Source: Clostridia bacterium | GTDB lineage: Bacteria; Bacillota_A; Clostridia; Christensenellales; CAG-138 | DNA length: 44,350 nucleotides | Assembly: GCA_017394605.1 (NCBI GenBank) | Contig: JAFPXU010000048.1 | Span: forward strand, 1 to 44,350 | Direction of reading: 5' to 3' | Part shown: positions 23,898-32,896 of the stretch, one piece after another | Numbering within the stretch: the first letter of the stretch is position 1 | Layout: every line of letters starts with the position of its first letter | The notes under the pieces: generated by a model | Databases searched by the model: none | What the model was told of the DNA's origin: nothing | The model's input: only the letters and a program-made list of their open reading frames with translations | Made by a program: the position numbers and the translations under genes

Positions 23898-25085
23898 ATG
23901 AAAAAGAGCAGCTACGGAAAAACGGCCGTTGCCTGTTATATGGGATTTGTCACACAGGCGATCACGACCAATTTCGCACCGCTTCTTTTTCTGATGTTTA
24001 AAGACAGTTACGGAATACCGCTCGGGAAGATCACTCTGATCCCGACGGTATTCTTTTTCGCTGAACTTCTGACCGATCTGTTCTGCGCGAAGGCGGTCGA
24101 CCGGATCGGATACCGGACATCCGTCGTCGCAGCGGAAGCCTTTTCCGCGGCGGGACTGATCGGACTTGCGTTTCTTCCGAACCTGACAAAGGATCCTTTC
24201 GCCGGAATCATGATCTGCGTGGTTCTCTACGCGGTGGGAAGCGGGCTGGTCGAGGTGCTCGTAAGCCCCATTATGGAAGCATGCCCCTTCGAGCATAAGG
24301 AGGCGGCCATGAGCCTTACGCATTCCTTTTACTGCTGGGGATCGGTCGCGGTCATTCTCTTTTCGACGCTTTTCTTCACCGTGTTCGGGATCCGGAACTG
24401 GCCGGTCCTTTCCTGCTTCTGGGCACTGATCCCGCTGGTGAACATCTGTCTTTTCGCAACCTGTCCGATCAATACGCCCGTGGAAAAGGGAGAGAGCATG
24501 TCGATCAGACAGCTATTAAAGGACGGACGCTTCCGCATCCTGGTCCTTCTGATGGTCTGTTCGGGCGCTTCGGAACTGTCGATGTCGCAGTGGGCGTCGG
24601 CGTTTACGGAATCCGCGCTGCACGTTTCCAAGACGGTCGGGGATCTCGCCGGTCCGTGTCTGTTCGCCGTCCTGATGGGGATCTGCCGGATCCTGTACGC
24701 GAAAATCGGATACCGGATCGATTTGAAAAAAGTCATGACGGCCTCTGGCATTCTGTGCATATGCTGCTATCTTCTTGCGGGTATTTCGAATAATCCCGTA
24801 TTCGGTCTCGCGGGATGCGCCGCGTGCGGTTTTGCCGCAGGCATCATGTGGCCGGGAACGATCAGCACGGCGTCCCGTACGCTTCCTCTGGGAGGGACCG
24901 CCATGTTCGCGCTTCTGGCGCTCGCGGGTGATCTCGGAGGTTCCGTCGGACCGGCAGTGGTCGGCATGGCGGCGGAACGCGCGGGCGGAAGCCTGCAGAC
25001 CGGGATCCTTGCCGGGACAGTTTTTCCGATCCTTCTCATCGTCGGCATTCTGCTGCTGCGCAGAGACAGAGCAGAAAAAGCGTAG
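23898..25085 (+). CDS. Major facilitator superfamily transporter
   Basis: 395 residues from ATG 23898; upstream parts of the frame overlap the reductase and are not real. Twelve hydrophobic segments with the usual two-fold repeat and basic loop AKAVDRIGYRTSVVAA after TM2. The second half contains a matching loop before AGCAACGFAAGIMWPG. The overall feel is of the fucose/sugar or drug-efflux MFS groups, but I cannot assign a substrate. Ribosome binding site is weak, consistent with coupling to the reductase gene. Confidence 0.85.
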   Translation: MKKSSYGKTAVACYMGFVTQAITTNFAPLLFLMFKDSYGIPLGKITLIPTVFFFAELLTDLFCAKAVDRIGYRTSVVAAEAFSAAGLIGLAFLPNLTKDPFAGIMICVVLYAVGSGLVEVLVSPIMEACPFEHKEAAMSLTHSFYCWGSVAVILFSTLFFTVFGIRNWPVLSCFWALIPLVNICLFATCPINTPVEKGESMSIRQLLKDGRFRILVLLMVCSGASELSMSQWASAFTESALHVSKTVGDLAGPCLFAVLMGICRILYAKIGYRIDLKKVMTASGILCICCYLLAGISNNPVFGLAGCAACGFAAGIMWPGTISTASRTLPLGGTAMFALLALAGDLGGSVGPAVVGMAAERAGGSLQTGILAGTVFPILLIVGILLLRRDRAEKA

Positions 25086-25122
25086 CATTTTAAAAAACAC
25101 ATCCGGCGCGTTTTTATGCGCT

Positions 25123-25151
25123 TTGACGAATCCATAAAACGGTAATAGGAT
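25123..25151 (+). promoter_or_regulatory. Promoter of the lipoprotein gene
   Basis: TTGACG (25123-25128) and TAGGAT (25146-25151) with a 17-bp spacer, about 40 bp before the GTG start at 25191. Confidence 0.5.
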
Positions 25152-25280
25152 ATAGACAGATAGACTCTTGATTTTTGGCAGGTGATTTCCGTGAAACAAA
25201 AACTGGTTCCTGCGCTGCTTTGCGTCGCGCTCCTTTTGTCCCTTGTGACCGCATGCGGTCAGAAACTGGAAGCCCCAAGC

Positions 25281-25322
25281 GTTGATCTCCCGGCTCCCGG
25301 CGTTGATCTTCCCGCGCCCGGT
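25281..25322 (+). repeat. Two 21-bp in-frame repeats encoding (V)DLPAPG
   Basis: Units 25281-25301 and 25302-25322 differ at a few positions and sit just after the lipidated cysteine, giving a Pro-rich linker. A second in-frame repeat of three 9-bp GCGGAGGAA units lies at 26196-26222 and encodes the acidic stretch. Both are multiples of three, unlike the 22-bp duplication. Confidence 0.75.
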
Positions 25323-26395
25323 GCAGGCGCGAAACCGAAGACCGTTTCGGAACCGGTGGATTCGGTCAAGCCGATTACCTTTTCCGGGGAAGAAACCGTA
25401 TATGACGAGAACGGGATCGTAATCAGGATTACCGGGATTGAGGAGATGCAGTCCATGTATTTCTTCGATTATGAGATAACGAATAACAATGCCGCGGACC
25501 GCGGTGTTACGATGGACTACTTCTTTGTGAACGGTCTGATGGTCCCTTCTTTCGGAATCGCCGAGCAGGTTCATGCGGGTGAAACCGTTGCAAGCGAGAT
25601 CATGATCAGCAAGGACGCGCTTCTGTTCGCGGGGATTTCGGAAGTCGGCACGATCAAGGAACTCCTCAGGATCGAAGACGAGAACTACGATATCATTGTG
25701 GAGGACGTTCTTGTTCCTCTATATACGGCAGATGAAAGCCTGATCTGCGATCCGCAGCCTGCTGGCGCTTTCCTGTATGACAAAAATGATGTGCGCCTGA
25801 ACTTTCAGGGCGCGTTTACGACCGAATACAGCGGGCAGACGCTGTTCTTCCTTCTGGAAAACGGCTCGAATCGGACGCTTAATTTCGAGCTTGCCGATTA
25901 TGATTCGAAAAAGGCAACCGGAACAGGAAGCGAGGAAACGGTTATCAGCGCCGATTTCGCCACTCTGCCAGCAGGTGCAAAAGGTCTCTGCTCCGTCAAT
26001 ATGTTCGACGGCATAACCTATGAGTCTGTTACGTTCGAAACGCTCGACATGGAATCCGTCGTCAAACTGGATGGTCAGTACACCGAACATGTTCCGGTCC
26101 ATTTGATCGCGAACGGAGATACGATTATCGCCACAGCGGACGAACCCTATTACCCGGACTACGTTGTGGACCGGATGGAGTATGATCGGAAGAAAGCGGA
26201 GGAAGCGGAGGAAGCGGAGGACGCGGCATCCGCGGAAGAAGTCAAGGCGCCCGTAATAGAAAAAATCGGTGTGTATACGAGGGGGATCGGGAAAGAGAAT
26301 GACGCGATCATTACCGCCCTGGTAAGAAACCCGAACGAAAGAACGTATATCGGTTCGCTCAGTTTCCACTATTTTCTGTATGATGCAAAGAATAA

Positions 26396-26439
26396 TCTGA
26401 TTGATCTGGCAGACGCGTCTGATTGATCTGGCAGACGCG
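26396..26439 (+). repeat. Perfect 22-bp tandem duplication that breaks the reading frame
   Basis: The 22-bp unit beginning TCTGATTGATC at 26396-26417 is repeated exactly at 26418-26439. Because 22 is not a multiple of three, the lipoprotein frame shifts and meets a TGA at 26424-26426. The identity of the copies indicates a recent event. Confidence 0.95.
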
Positions 26440-26984
26440 GATAACATGCTGAGCCGTGTCGTGATCCGTCCGGGCGAAACGGTTCCGTGCTTCTTTACGT
26501 CAAATCGCTTCGAATCAGGGGTCAGTGCGGATCATGTCTCCGTCACGATCAACGATTATACCGGCATGACGGAAAAGCAGGTTAATAAAGCCAGCGGACT
26601 GCTGCTCACGACGAAGGACATCCATGTAGATGCGTACGCAATCGAAGAGGGGAAGGACTATGATGTTCTGACCCCGGAACATCCATTTGATGAAGACGCG
26701 AGTTTCAGGGCTTTGGTGACCAACGACAGAGATGCGCTGGATTACGGGATGATCCTGTATGCTGCATATGATAAATCCGGGAAGGTCATCGTGGCGGATT
26801 ACACGGTCCTGGAAGACGTGCCGGAGCGCACCAGCTTTGAAGTTTCCTCGCATTTTCCGACCGCTGTCATGTATCTGCCGGGATATGATCACGCAGATTG
26901 TTATGTGTTCGCGAGACAGCAGGGATAGACCGGAATCAGAATATGCGCTTTTCTGAAAGATCATTCAAACGGAACATAGATAGG

Positions 26985-27009
26985 AAGGACGGCGAACGCC
27001 GTCCTTTTT
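26985..27009 (+). terminator. Terminator of the lipoprotein gene
   Basis: AAGGACGGC (26985-26993), loop GAAC, GCCGTCCTT (26998-27006), followed by TTT. Strong GC-rich stem with U tract. Confidence 0.85.
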
Positions 27010-27030
27010 CCGAATTGGCATGGAACGAAA

Positions 27031-27059
27031 TTGATTTAGTGAGATGTATGATTTACACT
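27031..27059 (+). promoter_or_regulatory. Promoter of the MFS gene at 27092
   Basis: TTGATT (27031-27036) and TACACT (27054-27059), 17-bp spacer, just after the preceding terminator and about 30 bp before the coding start. Confidence 0.55.
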
Positions 27060-27091
27060 GTGTCCGTAATGCATGAAAGGAAGCGTGTCGC

Positions 27092-28306
27092 ATGAAAGCA
27101 TGGAGAAAGCAGGCGGGCGGCGCCATGACGTTTATTCTCCTTATGGGTATCGTCAGTCTGTTTTCAGATATGACCCACGAAGGGGCCAGAAGCATTCTCG
27201 GAGAATACCTGAATCTTGCGGGCGCATCCGCGGCCACGATCGGCTTTGTGTCGGGATTCGGCGAACTTTGCGGTTATTCTCTCCGGCTGCTGTCGGGATT
27301 CGCGGCGGATAAAACGAAGAAATACTGGTTTTTCGTCATTTTCGGCTACGCGCTCCAGGTTCTGGCGATCCCTGCGCTGGCGCTGATCCCGGAATACGGA
27401 TGGGCTGCTGCATGCGGACTGGTGATTCTGGAACGGATCGGCAAGGCGGTCAAGAAGCCCGCGAAGAATACGCTTGTCAGCTTTGCCGCAAGCGAAGTCG
27501 GAGTCGGAAAGGGGTTCGCTTTTCAGGAGTTTCTGGATCAGCTCGGCGCGTTTATCGGACCGGTGATGCTCTTTCTTGTAGCATCCGTGAAAGGATCGGG
27601 CGATCTGTTTTCCACGTACCGGATCTGCTTTGCCGCTCTCGGCATACCGGCGCTGATCACCATATCCCTGGTGCTGTTCGCGAAAAAGAAGTATCCGCAT
27701 CCCGAGACGTTTGAAAAAGCGGCAGAGGAAACGGCTCCTTTCCGGATTCCGAAGCAGTTCGTGTTCTACATGATCGCAGCGTGTCTGTTCGCATTCGGAT
27801 TCGCGGACTTTACGCTGATCACGCTGCACGCCGCCAAAACACAGGCGTTTCCGGCCACGACCCTGAGCCTTCTGTACGCAGGGGCGATGGCTGTGGACGC
27901 CGTTTCGGCGCTGTTCTTCGGATGGCTGTTCGACAGGGCGGGAATGAAAGCGCTGATCGCATCCACCGTTCTGAGCGCGTTCTTTTCTGCTTTTGTATTT
28001 CTGACCGGAAATCCTTATCTGATGGGAATCGGTATCGTTCTGTGGGGTATCGGCATGGGCGCGCAGGAGAGCGTCATGAAGGCAGCCGTCAGCACGATCA
28101 TTCCCAGGAACATGCGCAGCACTGGATTCGGGATCTTTGAGGCGGGATTCGGCGTCGCGTGGTTTCTCGGAAGCTGGCTTCTCAGTGCGCTTTACGATAT
28201 CAGCCCCGCACGGCTTGTATGCATATCTGTCGTTGCGCAGATCCTTGCCGTCGTGTTCTACGCGGTCTCCGCACGCTTTTCCCGGAAACGGAATCCGGAT
28301 TCGTAA
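27092..28306 (+). CDS. Major facilitator superfamily transporter
   Basis: 404 residues from ATG 27092, with AAAGGAAGCG upstream. Twelve TM segments. The start reads MTFILLMGIVSLFSDMTHEGARSILGEYL, a pattern I associate with a conserved MFS group having the SDMTHEG motif in TM1. Later loops FAADKTKKYWF and FDRAGMKALIAST are the two MFS motif A copies. ERIGKAVKKPAKNTLVSFAA in the middle is also characteristic. Substrate unknown. Single-gene unit with its own promoter. Confidence 0.87.
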   Translation: MKAWRKQAGGAMTFILLMGIVSLFSDMTHEGARSILGEYLNLAGASAATIGFVSGFGELCGYSLRLLSGFAADKTKKYWFFVIFGYALQVLAIPALALIPEYGWAAACGLVILERIGKAVKKPAKNTLVSFAASEVGVGKGFAFQEFLDQLGAFIGPVMLFLVASVKGSGDLFSTYRICFAALGIPALITISLVLFAKKKYPHPETFEKAAEETAPFRIPKQFVFYMIAACLFAFGFADFTLITLHAAKTQAFPATTLSLLYAGAMAVDAVSALFFGWLFDRAGMKALIASTVLSAFFSAFVFLTGNPYLMGIGIVLWGIGMGAQESVMKAAVSTIIPRNMRSTGFGIFEAGFGVAWFLGSWLLSALYDISPARLVCISVVAQILAVVFYAVSARFSRKRNPDS

Positions 28307-28450
28307 TATCCGCCTGACGTTTCCCGTTCATTGAGAGAAACGAGCGGAAACACGGCTACTTTTAAGCGACAGGACTGCCATTTTGTATTGCGCCTTCACT
28401 CATCATTTTCCGTATAAAGAGATGCCTGCAAACTCGGCCATATTCTTGAA
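28307..28450. other. Intergenic sequence, no gene
   Basis: No coding potential seen. CGTTTC and GAAACG around 28317-28341 form a weak inverted repeat that could end the MFS transcript, but there is no T run. The rest is featureless until the promoter at 28451. Confidence 0.4.
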
Positions 28451-28479
28451 AAGACACGCCCGTGATGTTAAAGTATAAT
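28451..28479 (+). promoter_or_regulatory. Promoter upstream of the metallophosphoesterase and perhaps the exopolysaccharide locus
   Basis: Perfect -10 TATAAT (28474-28479) with AAGACA (28451-28456, four of six -35 matches) at a 17-bp spacer. Transcription would start near 28486, giving a leader of about 150 nt. Confidence 0.55.
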
Positions 28480-28491
28480 ATTAGAGCATGG

Positions 28492-28566
28492 CGCAATTCT
28501 TTGAAATTGCGTATCACTTCAGGAACCTCCTGCCCGGCGGGAAACGCTGTCTTCTGACAGCCCCGC
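28492..28566 (+). ncRNA. Candidate structured 5' leader
   Basis: Stem 1: CGCAATT (28492-28498) with AATTGCG (28505-28511). Stem 2: GCGGG (28537-28541), a 4-nt AAAC bulge, GCTGTC (28546-28551), TTCT loop, GACAGC (28556-28561), CCCGC (28562-28566), an 11-bp helix. There is no terminator-like U run. The sequence does not match any riboswitch consensus I know. It may be a regulatory leader or simply a stable 5' UTR. Confidence 0.35.
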
Positions 28567-28638
28567 TTGAGCGGACCTGCCGGATCGCATGGAGTTGTAT
28601 CAGTTCAATACCATGACGGAAAAGCGGGAAAAAAAGCT

Positions 28639-29538
28639 ATGGAAAACAAAGTTGCAGCCGAACCGAAGAAGACGGGAAAGAAAAAACACAGAATCCTTCT
28701 TCGCGTTCTGGCAGTTTTGCTTGTTCTGGCGGTTATCGTCTGTGCTGCAGGATTCCTTTCCGTACTGTATTCGAAAACCCATTATAAAATCACCTTCTAT
28801 CAGGAAACATCCAAAAAAGTCAGCGACAATGTCAGGATCGCGGTCATCTCAGATATTCATATACGGGAATACGGGGCAAACAATGAGAAGCTGATTTCGG
28901 ATATTCGTTCTCTGAAGCCCGATCTTATTCTCTTTGCGGGCGATTACGTTACCCGGGACGTGGATAACTATCAGCCCATGCTGAATCTTGTATCCGCGCT
29001 GACGGAAATCGCGCCCTGTTACGGGGTTCTCGGAAATCATAAAAGCGAACGGATCTATTACGGGAACGACAAGGGGCTGCCCGACGCGTTCAGAAACGCG
29101 GGGCTGCATCTGCTGCGCAACGCCAAGGAAGACATCCGGATCGGAAAGGATACCGTTCAGCTCATCGGCATTGAAGGTACATCCTACGGATTCGAGGAGT
29201 ACGGCGGCAGGGAATTCATGGAGAAAACCGAAATTGACCCGTCCGCCCTGTGCGTCGTCATGACGCATATCCCGATCCTTTTTGACAAGCAGCTGTCCGC
29301 ATATGATTTCGATATCGGGATCGCGGGACATGTGCACGGCGGAACCGTGGTGCTTCCTTTCGCCGGCGGTCTGTATTCTGCGGAGGAAGGCTTTTTCCCG
29401 AAATATACTTCAGGAGAATACACTCTGGACAAACAGCAGACGCTGATCATCAGCGCGGGACTCGGAGATTCCAAGATTTTCCCGCCGCGGATCAACAACG
29501 TACCTGAACTTGTTGTGATAGATATCAACCAGTACTGA
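28639..29538 (+). CDS. Membrane-anchored metallophosphoesterase
   Basis: 299 residues from ATG 28639. An N-terminal basic stretch and one TM helix (about 20-43) anchor it, with the catalytic domain outside. All calcineurin-like motifs are present: SDIH (71-74), FAGDY (99-103), GNHK (132-135), MTHIPI, and GHVHGG. These ligands bind two metals. The YkuE/YaeI-like group of such enzymes acts on phosphodiesters including lipid-linked ones. It lies 98 bp before the exopolysaccharide genes, in the same direction, with no terminator seen between, so it may trim a lipid or polymer phosphate in that pathway. Confidence 0.88.
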   Translation: MENKVAAEPKKTGKKKHRILLRVLAVLLVLAVIVCAAGFLSVLYSKTHYKITFYQETSKKVSDNVRIAVISDIHIREYGANNEKLISDIRSLKPDLILFAGDYVTRDVDNYQPMLNLVSALTEIAPCYGVLGNHKSERIYYGNDKGLPDAFRNAGLHLLRNAKEDIRIGKDTVQLIGIEGTSYGFEEYGGREFMEKTEIDPSALCVVMTHIPILFDKQLSAYDFDIGIAGHVHGGTVVLPFAGGLYSAEEGFFPKYTSGEYTLDKQQTLIISAGLGDSKIFPPRINNVPELVVIDINQY

Positions 29539-29636
29539 GCAATTTTTAAAGCTTCCGCACTGAAACACGGCAGGATACCGAAACCGTACGGTACACCGGA
29601 AAGCCGGATTCAGAGCCAGGAAGAAGGAGAAAGGCA

Positions 29637-30986
29637 ATGCAAGGGAATAACAAATCGAGGACGGCCGGAGACGGGAATTCTTCCGGGATCCTGGCCAGAT
29701 GGCGGCGCAGCCTCCGAAACGCTTTTCAGGCGTTCAGGAAGCGGGGATGGTTGGTTCTCGCTTCCTTCCTGATCGCTTTCGTGATTCTCTGCGGCTGTTT
29801 CTACGTCAGATCACTCCGCACGGCCAGCACGATCCTGTCGCTGGACTATGAGGAGGCATCCAAAGGCCTGACGCCGAACGGAATGCGGTTCAACATTTTC
29901 GAGATCCGCAGCGGCGAAGTGATGGAGAAGCTGATCGGGTACGCCGGCCTTGAGGGGAAGATCACGCCGGACGAACTAAGCGAGTGCGTCAGCGTGAAGG
30001 CGACGCATGACAAGAGCATCAGCGGCAACGTGAACTATATCAGCACTTCGTTCGTCGTTTCGTTCACGAACAGCCGCGCGATCGAAAGCATTCCCCCGGA
30101 GGACATGCTCTCGCTGCTGTGCAAGGCGTACCGCGAGTATTTCGTGGAGCATTACGGATTCAACCACTCCATCCTGTCGTTCGACATCAACGATCTGAAA
30201 TTCAATGACGAGTACCTGATGGCGGTCGATCTGCTGGAGCTGAAATGCAGCCAGCTGGAAAAATACGCGCAGCTCAGAAGCCGTGAGAGCAAGAACTATC
30301 AGGATCCTGTTACCGGGGCGACGTTCTCTTCCATGCAGCAGCGCGTGAGCAATTTCTACAATTACGATCTCGCCAAACTCCGTTCGTATATCATTGAAAA
30401 CGGCATCGCGAAGGACAGGCAGGGGCTGATCAGCATGCTGGATTACAAGATCCGCATGGACAGCCTGACGCACAACAAGCTGATGGCCGCGTACGAAGAG
30501 GACAACAAGGGCGTCCAGATGTACGACGCCGCCATGAGCGCCGTGGTCATGATCCCCGTCCGGGACCAGAACATGGAGTACTACATGTCCAGGACGAAGA
30601 CCGGAATGGACAGCATGGTCGCACACGCGCAGACGCAGCTCGCCGGTCCGGCCGAGATGATGGAGCAGATCGAATATAACGGATATCTGACCGAAAAAAT
30701 GCAAAAAAACATTCCCGGTCATACGAAAAAGGAAAAGGCAGACGCCATGATCGCCGAGGTGGAGGAGTCGCTGGATAAGATCGCCTCGGACATGCAGGCA
30801 ATGGACAGCACGTATCTGAGCACAAAGGGCCGCAATTACATCGGCTTCAGCGAAGACACCACGACGGGGTTTGCCGACAGGGCAGGCGTGGTCCCGTCGC
30901 TCCTGCTTGCCGCGCTGATCCTGATCATCGCGTTCCTTCTTGTACTCATCGGAAAGTTCTGTTCAGATAAGGAGGAAAAAGCATGA
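29637..30986 (+). CDS. Polysaccharide co-polymerase-like (Wzz-like) membrane protein
   Basis: 449 residues with GAAGAAGGAGAAAGG upstream. A basic cytoplasmic N terminus, TM1 at about 37-57, a large extracytoplasmic helical domain, and TM2 at about 420-442 followed by a short charged tail. This two-TM hairpin topology is that of Wzz/CpsC-type chain-length proteins, although the sequence is diverged. The first extracytoplasmic part (ASTILSLDYEEASKGLTPNG) has a counterpart in the next gene (ASTVIQYTNSGAKQGYTPDG), so the two are distant paralogues. ATGA overlap with the next gene. The role in chain length is inferred. Confidence 0.7.
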   Translation: MQGNNKSRTAGDGNSSGILARWRRSLRNAFQAFRKRGWLVLASFLIAFVILCGCFYVRSLRTASTILSLDYEEASKGLTPNGMRFNIFEIRSGEVMEKLIGYAGLEGKITPDELSECVSVKATHDKSISGNVNYISTSFVVSFTNSRAIESIPPEDMLSLLCKAYREYFVEHYGFNHSILSFDINDLKFNDEYLMAVDLLELKCSQLEKYAQLRSRESKNYQDPVTGATFSSMQQRVSNFYNYDLAKLRSYIIENGIAKDRQGLISMLDYKIRMDSLTHNKLMAAYEEDNKGVQMYDAAMSAVVMIPVRDQNMEYYMSRTKTGMDSMVAHAQTQLAGPAEMMEQIEYNGYLTEKMQKNIPGHTKKEKADAMIAEVEESLDKIASDMQAMDSTYLSTKGRNYIGFSEDTTTGFADRAGVVPSLLLAALILIIAFLLVLIGKFCSDKEEKA

Positions 30987-32896
30987 AAAAGTTCAGTGTT
31001 CTTCGCTATCTGAAACAATTCAGCCTGCTGATCTTCCTGTTCGCCCTGATCGGCGCTCTGGCGATCCTTCTGTACGGGAGATCGAAGCAGCACTATGTCG
31101 CGTCCACGGTCATCCAGTATACCAACAGCGGCGCAAAACAGGGATATACGCCTGACGGCAGTCCCCTGAACGTCGAGGAGATCTATTCCTCTTCCGTCAT
31201 CGACGCCGCACTGACGGATCTCGGATATCCCGCCAACATCGATTCCGTCCGCTCCAGCTGCTACGTGGAGGAAGTCATTCCGGAAACGCAGCAGAAACTG
31301 AGCGAGGCGCTGATCGAGAAAGGCGAGGATCCCGCGTACATTGCGGACACGTACCGCGTGTACTACGTCGGCGACAGCGAGATCGGCGAGGACGACGCAC
31401 GCAACATGCTGGACGCGATCATGAAAAACTACTACGAGTTCTACGCCGAAAAGTACGTGGAGGAACCGCTGCAGAGCAACGGCGTCTCCGTGCTGAAGGA
31501 CGGGGACTACGACTTTATCGAAAGCGCGCAGGTGCTGGAGGACTCCGTGTCCGAGATGCTGAATTATCTTCTGGACAAACGGGCGACCCAGCCGTACTTC
31601 CGTTCCGTGGAAACGGGATATACGTACAGCGATCTGTATCAGATCTACCATTTCCTGTACAACTATGAGATTCCGAGCCTGTACGCTCTGATCCTCTCCG
31701 ACGCGGAGACGAAGGACATCGACCTTCTCATGAGCCGTCTGAACAAGGAGTGCGAGGATCTGCAGCTGTATATGGAAAACAGACAGGCGCGCGCGGATTC
31801 GCTGAAGACCATGATCGACAGCTACAGCGAGCGCAACAAAGAGATCCTGGACTACCATTATCACAACACGAACGGCCGGGAGGGCAGCACGGAATACATT
31901 CTCCGTGACGTGGAGCACGACCGCGAAAGCAGCGGCATCGAAACGACATACGACATCCTGGTCAAGGAATACGTGGATCTGAACACCGGCATCCGTCAGA
32001 AGGCCATCGAGAAGGAACACAAGGAATACCTTCTGTCCGTATTCGAGGCGGCGCGCAGCACGCAGGGAAGAAAAACCAGCAGCGCCGATGAGATCCGCGA
32101 AAAGCTTAACCACTGCGCCGATCTCGCGAACGAGTATTACCGGTACGTGGAGAACACGGGGCGCGAACTGAACCGGCAGCTGAGTGCGGATTATCTCAAG
32201 ATGATCAGCAGCATCAACGTCCAGCCGGCCGTGAACCTCACGCTGTATCTCGTGATCGCCATCATCCTGTTTGCCCTGGTGGGCGGCGTAGGCGCCGTGC
32301 TGCTGGGCAGAGCGCTCGATTTCGTCGACTACTTCCGGTATGTGGACAAAACGGTCCAGCTGCCGAACCGGGCGAGATGCGACGCGTTTATCGACGAACG
32401 CTCCGGCAGGATCCTGGACGAGGACTTCGCCTGCCTGGCGCTGAAGATGGATTCGCTTAGCGCGGTCTCGAGCGAGTTCGGGCGCGAAGCAGGAGACGAA
32501 GTGCTGAAGGACTTCGCGGATATCCTCAAGAGCTTCGGCGATCTGCACGGATTTGTCGGGCATAACGGTGGCGGCGTTTTCTACGCGTTCTTTGAGGACT
32601 GCTCGCCCGACAAGCTGAACGTGATTCTTGAGGCGATCGAACGCCAGGTCGCGAAATACAACAAACTGAATCCCGAGCGCTGCATCCATTATATCTGCGG
32701 AAAAGCCGTTTCCAGCGTGGACAACGTCTTTGAGATCAGAGACCTGCTGCGGCTCGCGATGCAGAGGATGTTCGCCGGCAATACTTCTTCCGATTCGGAG
32801 CCCGTCTCCGATGAGAACGCCGAGGATAACGCGCAGGATGCGCAGGAAGTGAGCGCAGAGGCGGAGGTCACGGAACAAGACGGTGACACAGAATAA
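30983..32896 (+). CDS. Wzz-like co-polymerase fused to a degenerate GGDEF domain
   Basis: 637 residues. TM1 about 11-32, a long helical extracytoplasmic domain, TM2 about 415-441, then a cytoplasmic domain at about 455-597 that follows the GGDEF plan: DKTVQLPNRARCDAFID, ACLALKMDSLSAVSSEFGREAGDEVLKDFADIL, then HNGGGVFYAFF. The signature GG(D/E)EF is GGGVF (529-533). The first metal Asp of the DxD segment is Lys (LKMD), and the RxxD inhibitory site is DLHG. It should not make c-di-GMP. The last 40 residues are acidic and disordered-looking. It overlaps the Wzy gene by 14 bp. Confidence 0.8.
   Translation: MKKFSVLRYLKQFSLLIFLFALIGALAILLYGRSKQHYVASTVIQYTNSGAKQGYTPDGSPLNVEEIYSSSVIDAALTDLGYPANIDSVRSSCYVEEVIPETQQKLSEALIEKGEDPAYIADTYRVYYVGDSEIGEDDARNMLDAIMKNYYEFYAEKYVEEPLQSNGVSVLKDGDYDFIESAQVLEDSVSEMLNYLLDKRATQPYFRSVETGYTYSDLYQIYHFLYNYEIPSLYALILSDAETKDIDLLMSRLNKECEDLQLYMENRQARADSLKTMIDSYSERNKEILDYHYHNTNGREGSTEYILRDVEHDRESSGIETTYDILVKEYVDLNTGIRQKAIEKEHKEYLLSVFEAARSTQGRKTSSADEIREKLNHCADLANEYYRYVENTGRELNRQLSADYLKMISSINVQPAVNLTLYLVIAIILFALVGGVGAVLLGRALDFVDYFRYVDKTVQLPNRARCDAFIDERSGRILDEDFACLALKMDSLSAVSSEFGREAGDEVLKDFADILKSFGDLHGFVGHNGGGVFYAFFEDCSPDKLNVILEAIERQVAKYNKLNPERCIHYICGKAVSSVDNVFEIRDLLRLAMQRMFAGNTSSDSEPVSDENAEDNAQDAQEVSAEAEVTEQDGDTE

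Larger units (their letters stand above)
25191..26928 (+). pseudogene. Large lipoprotein gene, frameshifted by a 22-bp tandem duplication
   Basis: Start GTG 25191, with AGGTG in front, gives a lipoprotein signal peptide (LLLSLVTACGQ). Frame 1 continues through DLPAPGV repeats, two Ig-like beta-rich segments and an acidic coiled stretch (KKAEEAEEAEDAASAEE) to a stop at 26426. A second frame carries the natural continuation from 26401 to 26928. Removing one copy of the 22-bp repeat at 26396-26439 restores one frame of 571 residues, reading NNLIDLADADNMLSRV across the join. As it stands the product would be 411 residues, lacking its C-terminal domain. Family not recognised; probably a surface or cell-envelope lipoprotein. 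Confidence 0.8.

Noticed and set aside
28446..28479. TTGAAA at 28446 as the -35 partner of TATAAT
   Set aside because: The spacer would be 22 bp. AAGACA at 28451 gives 17 bp and was preferred.
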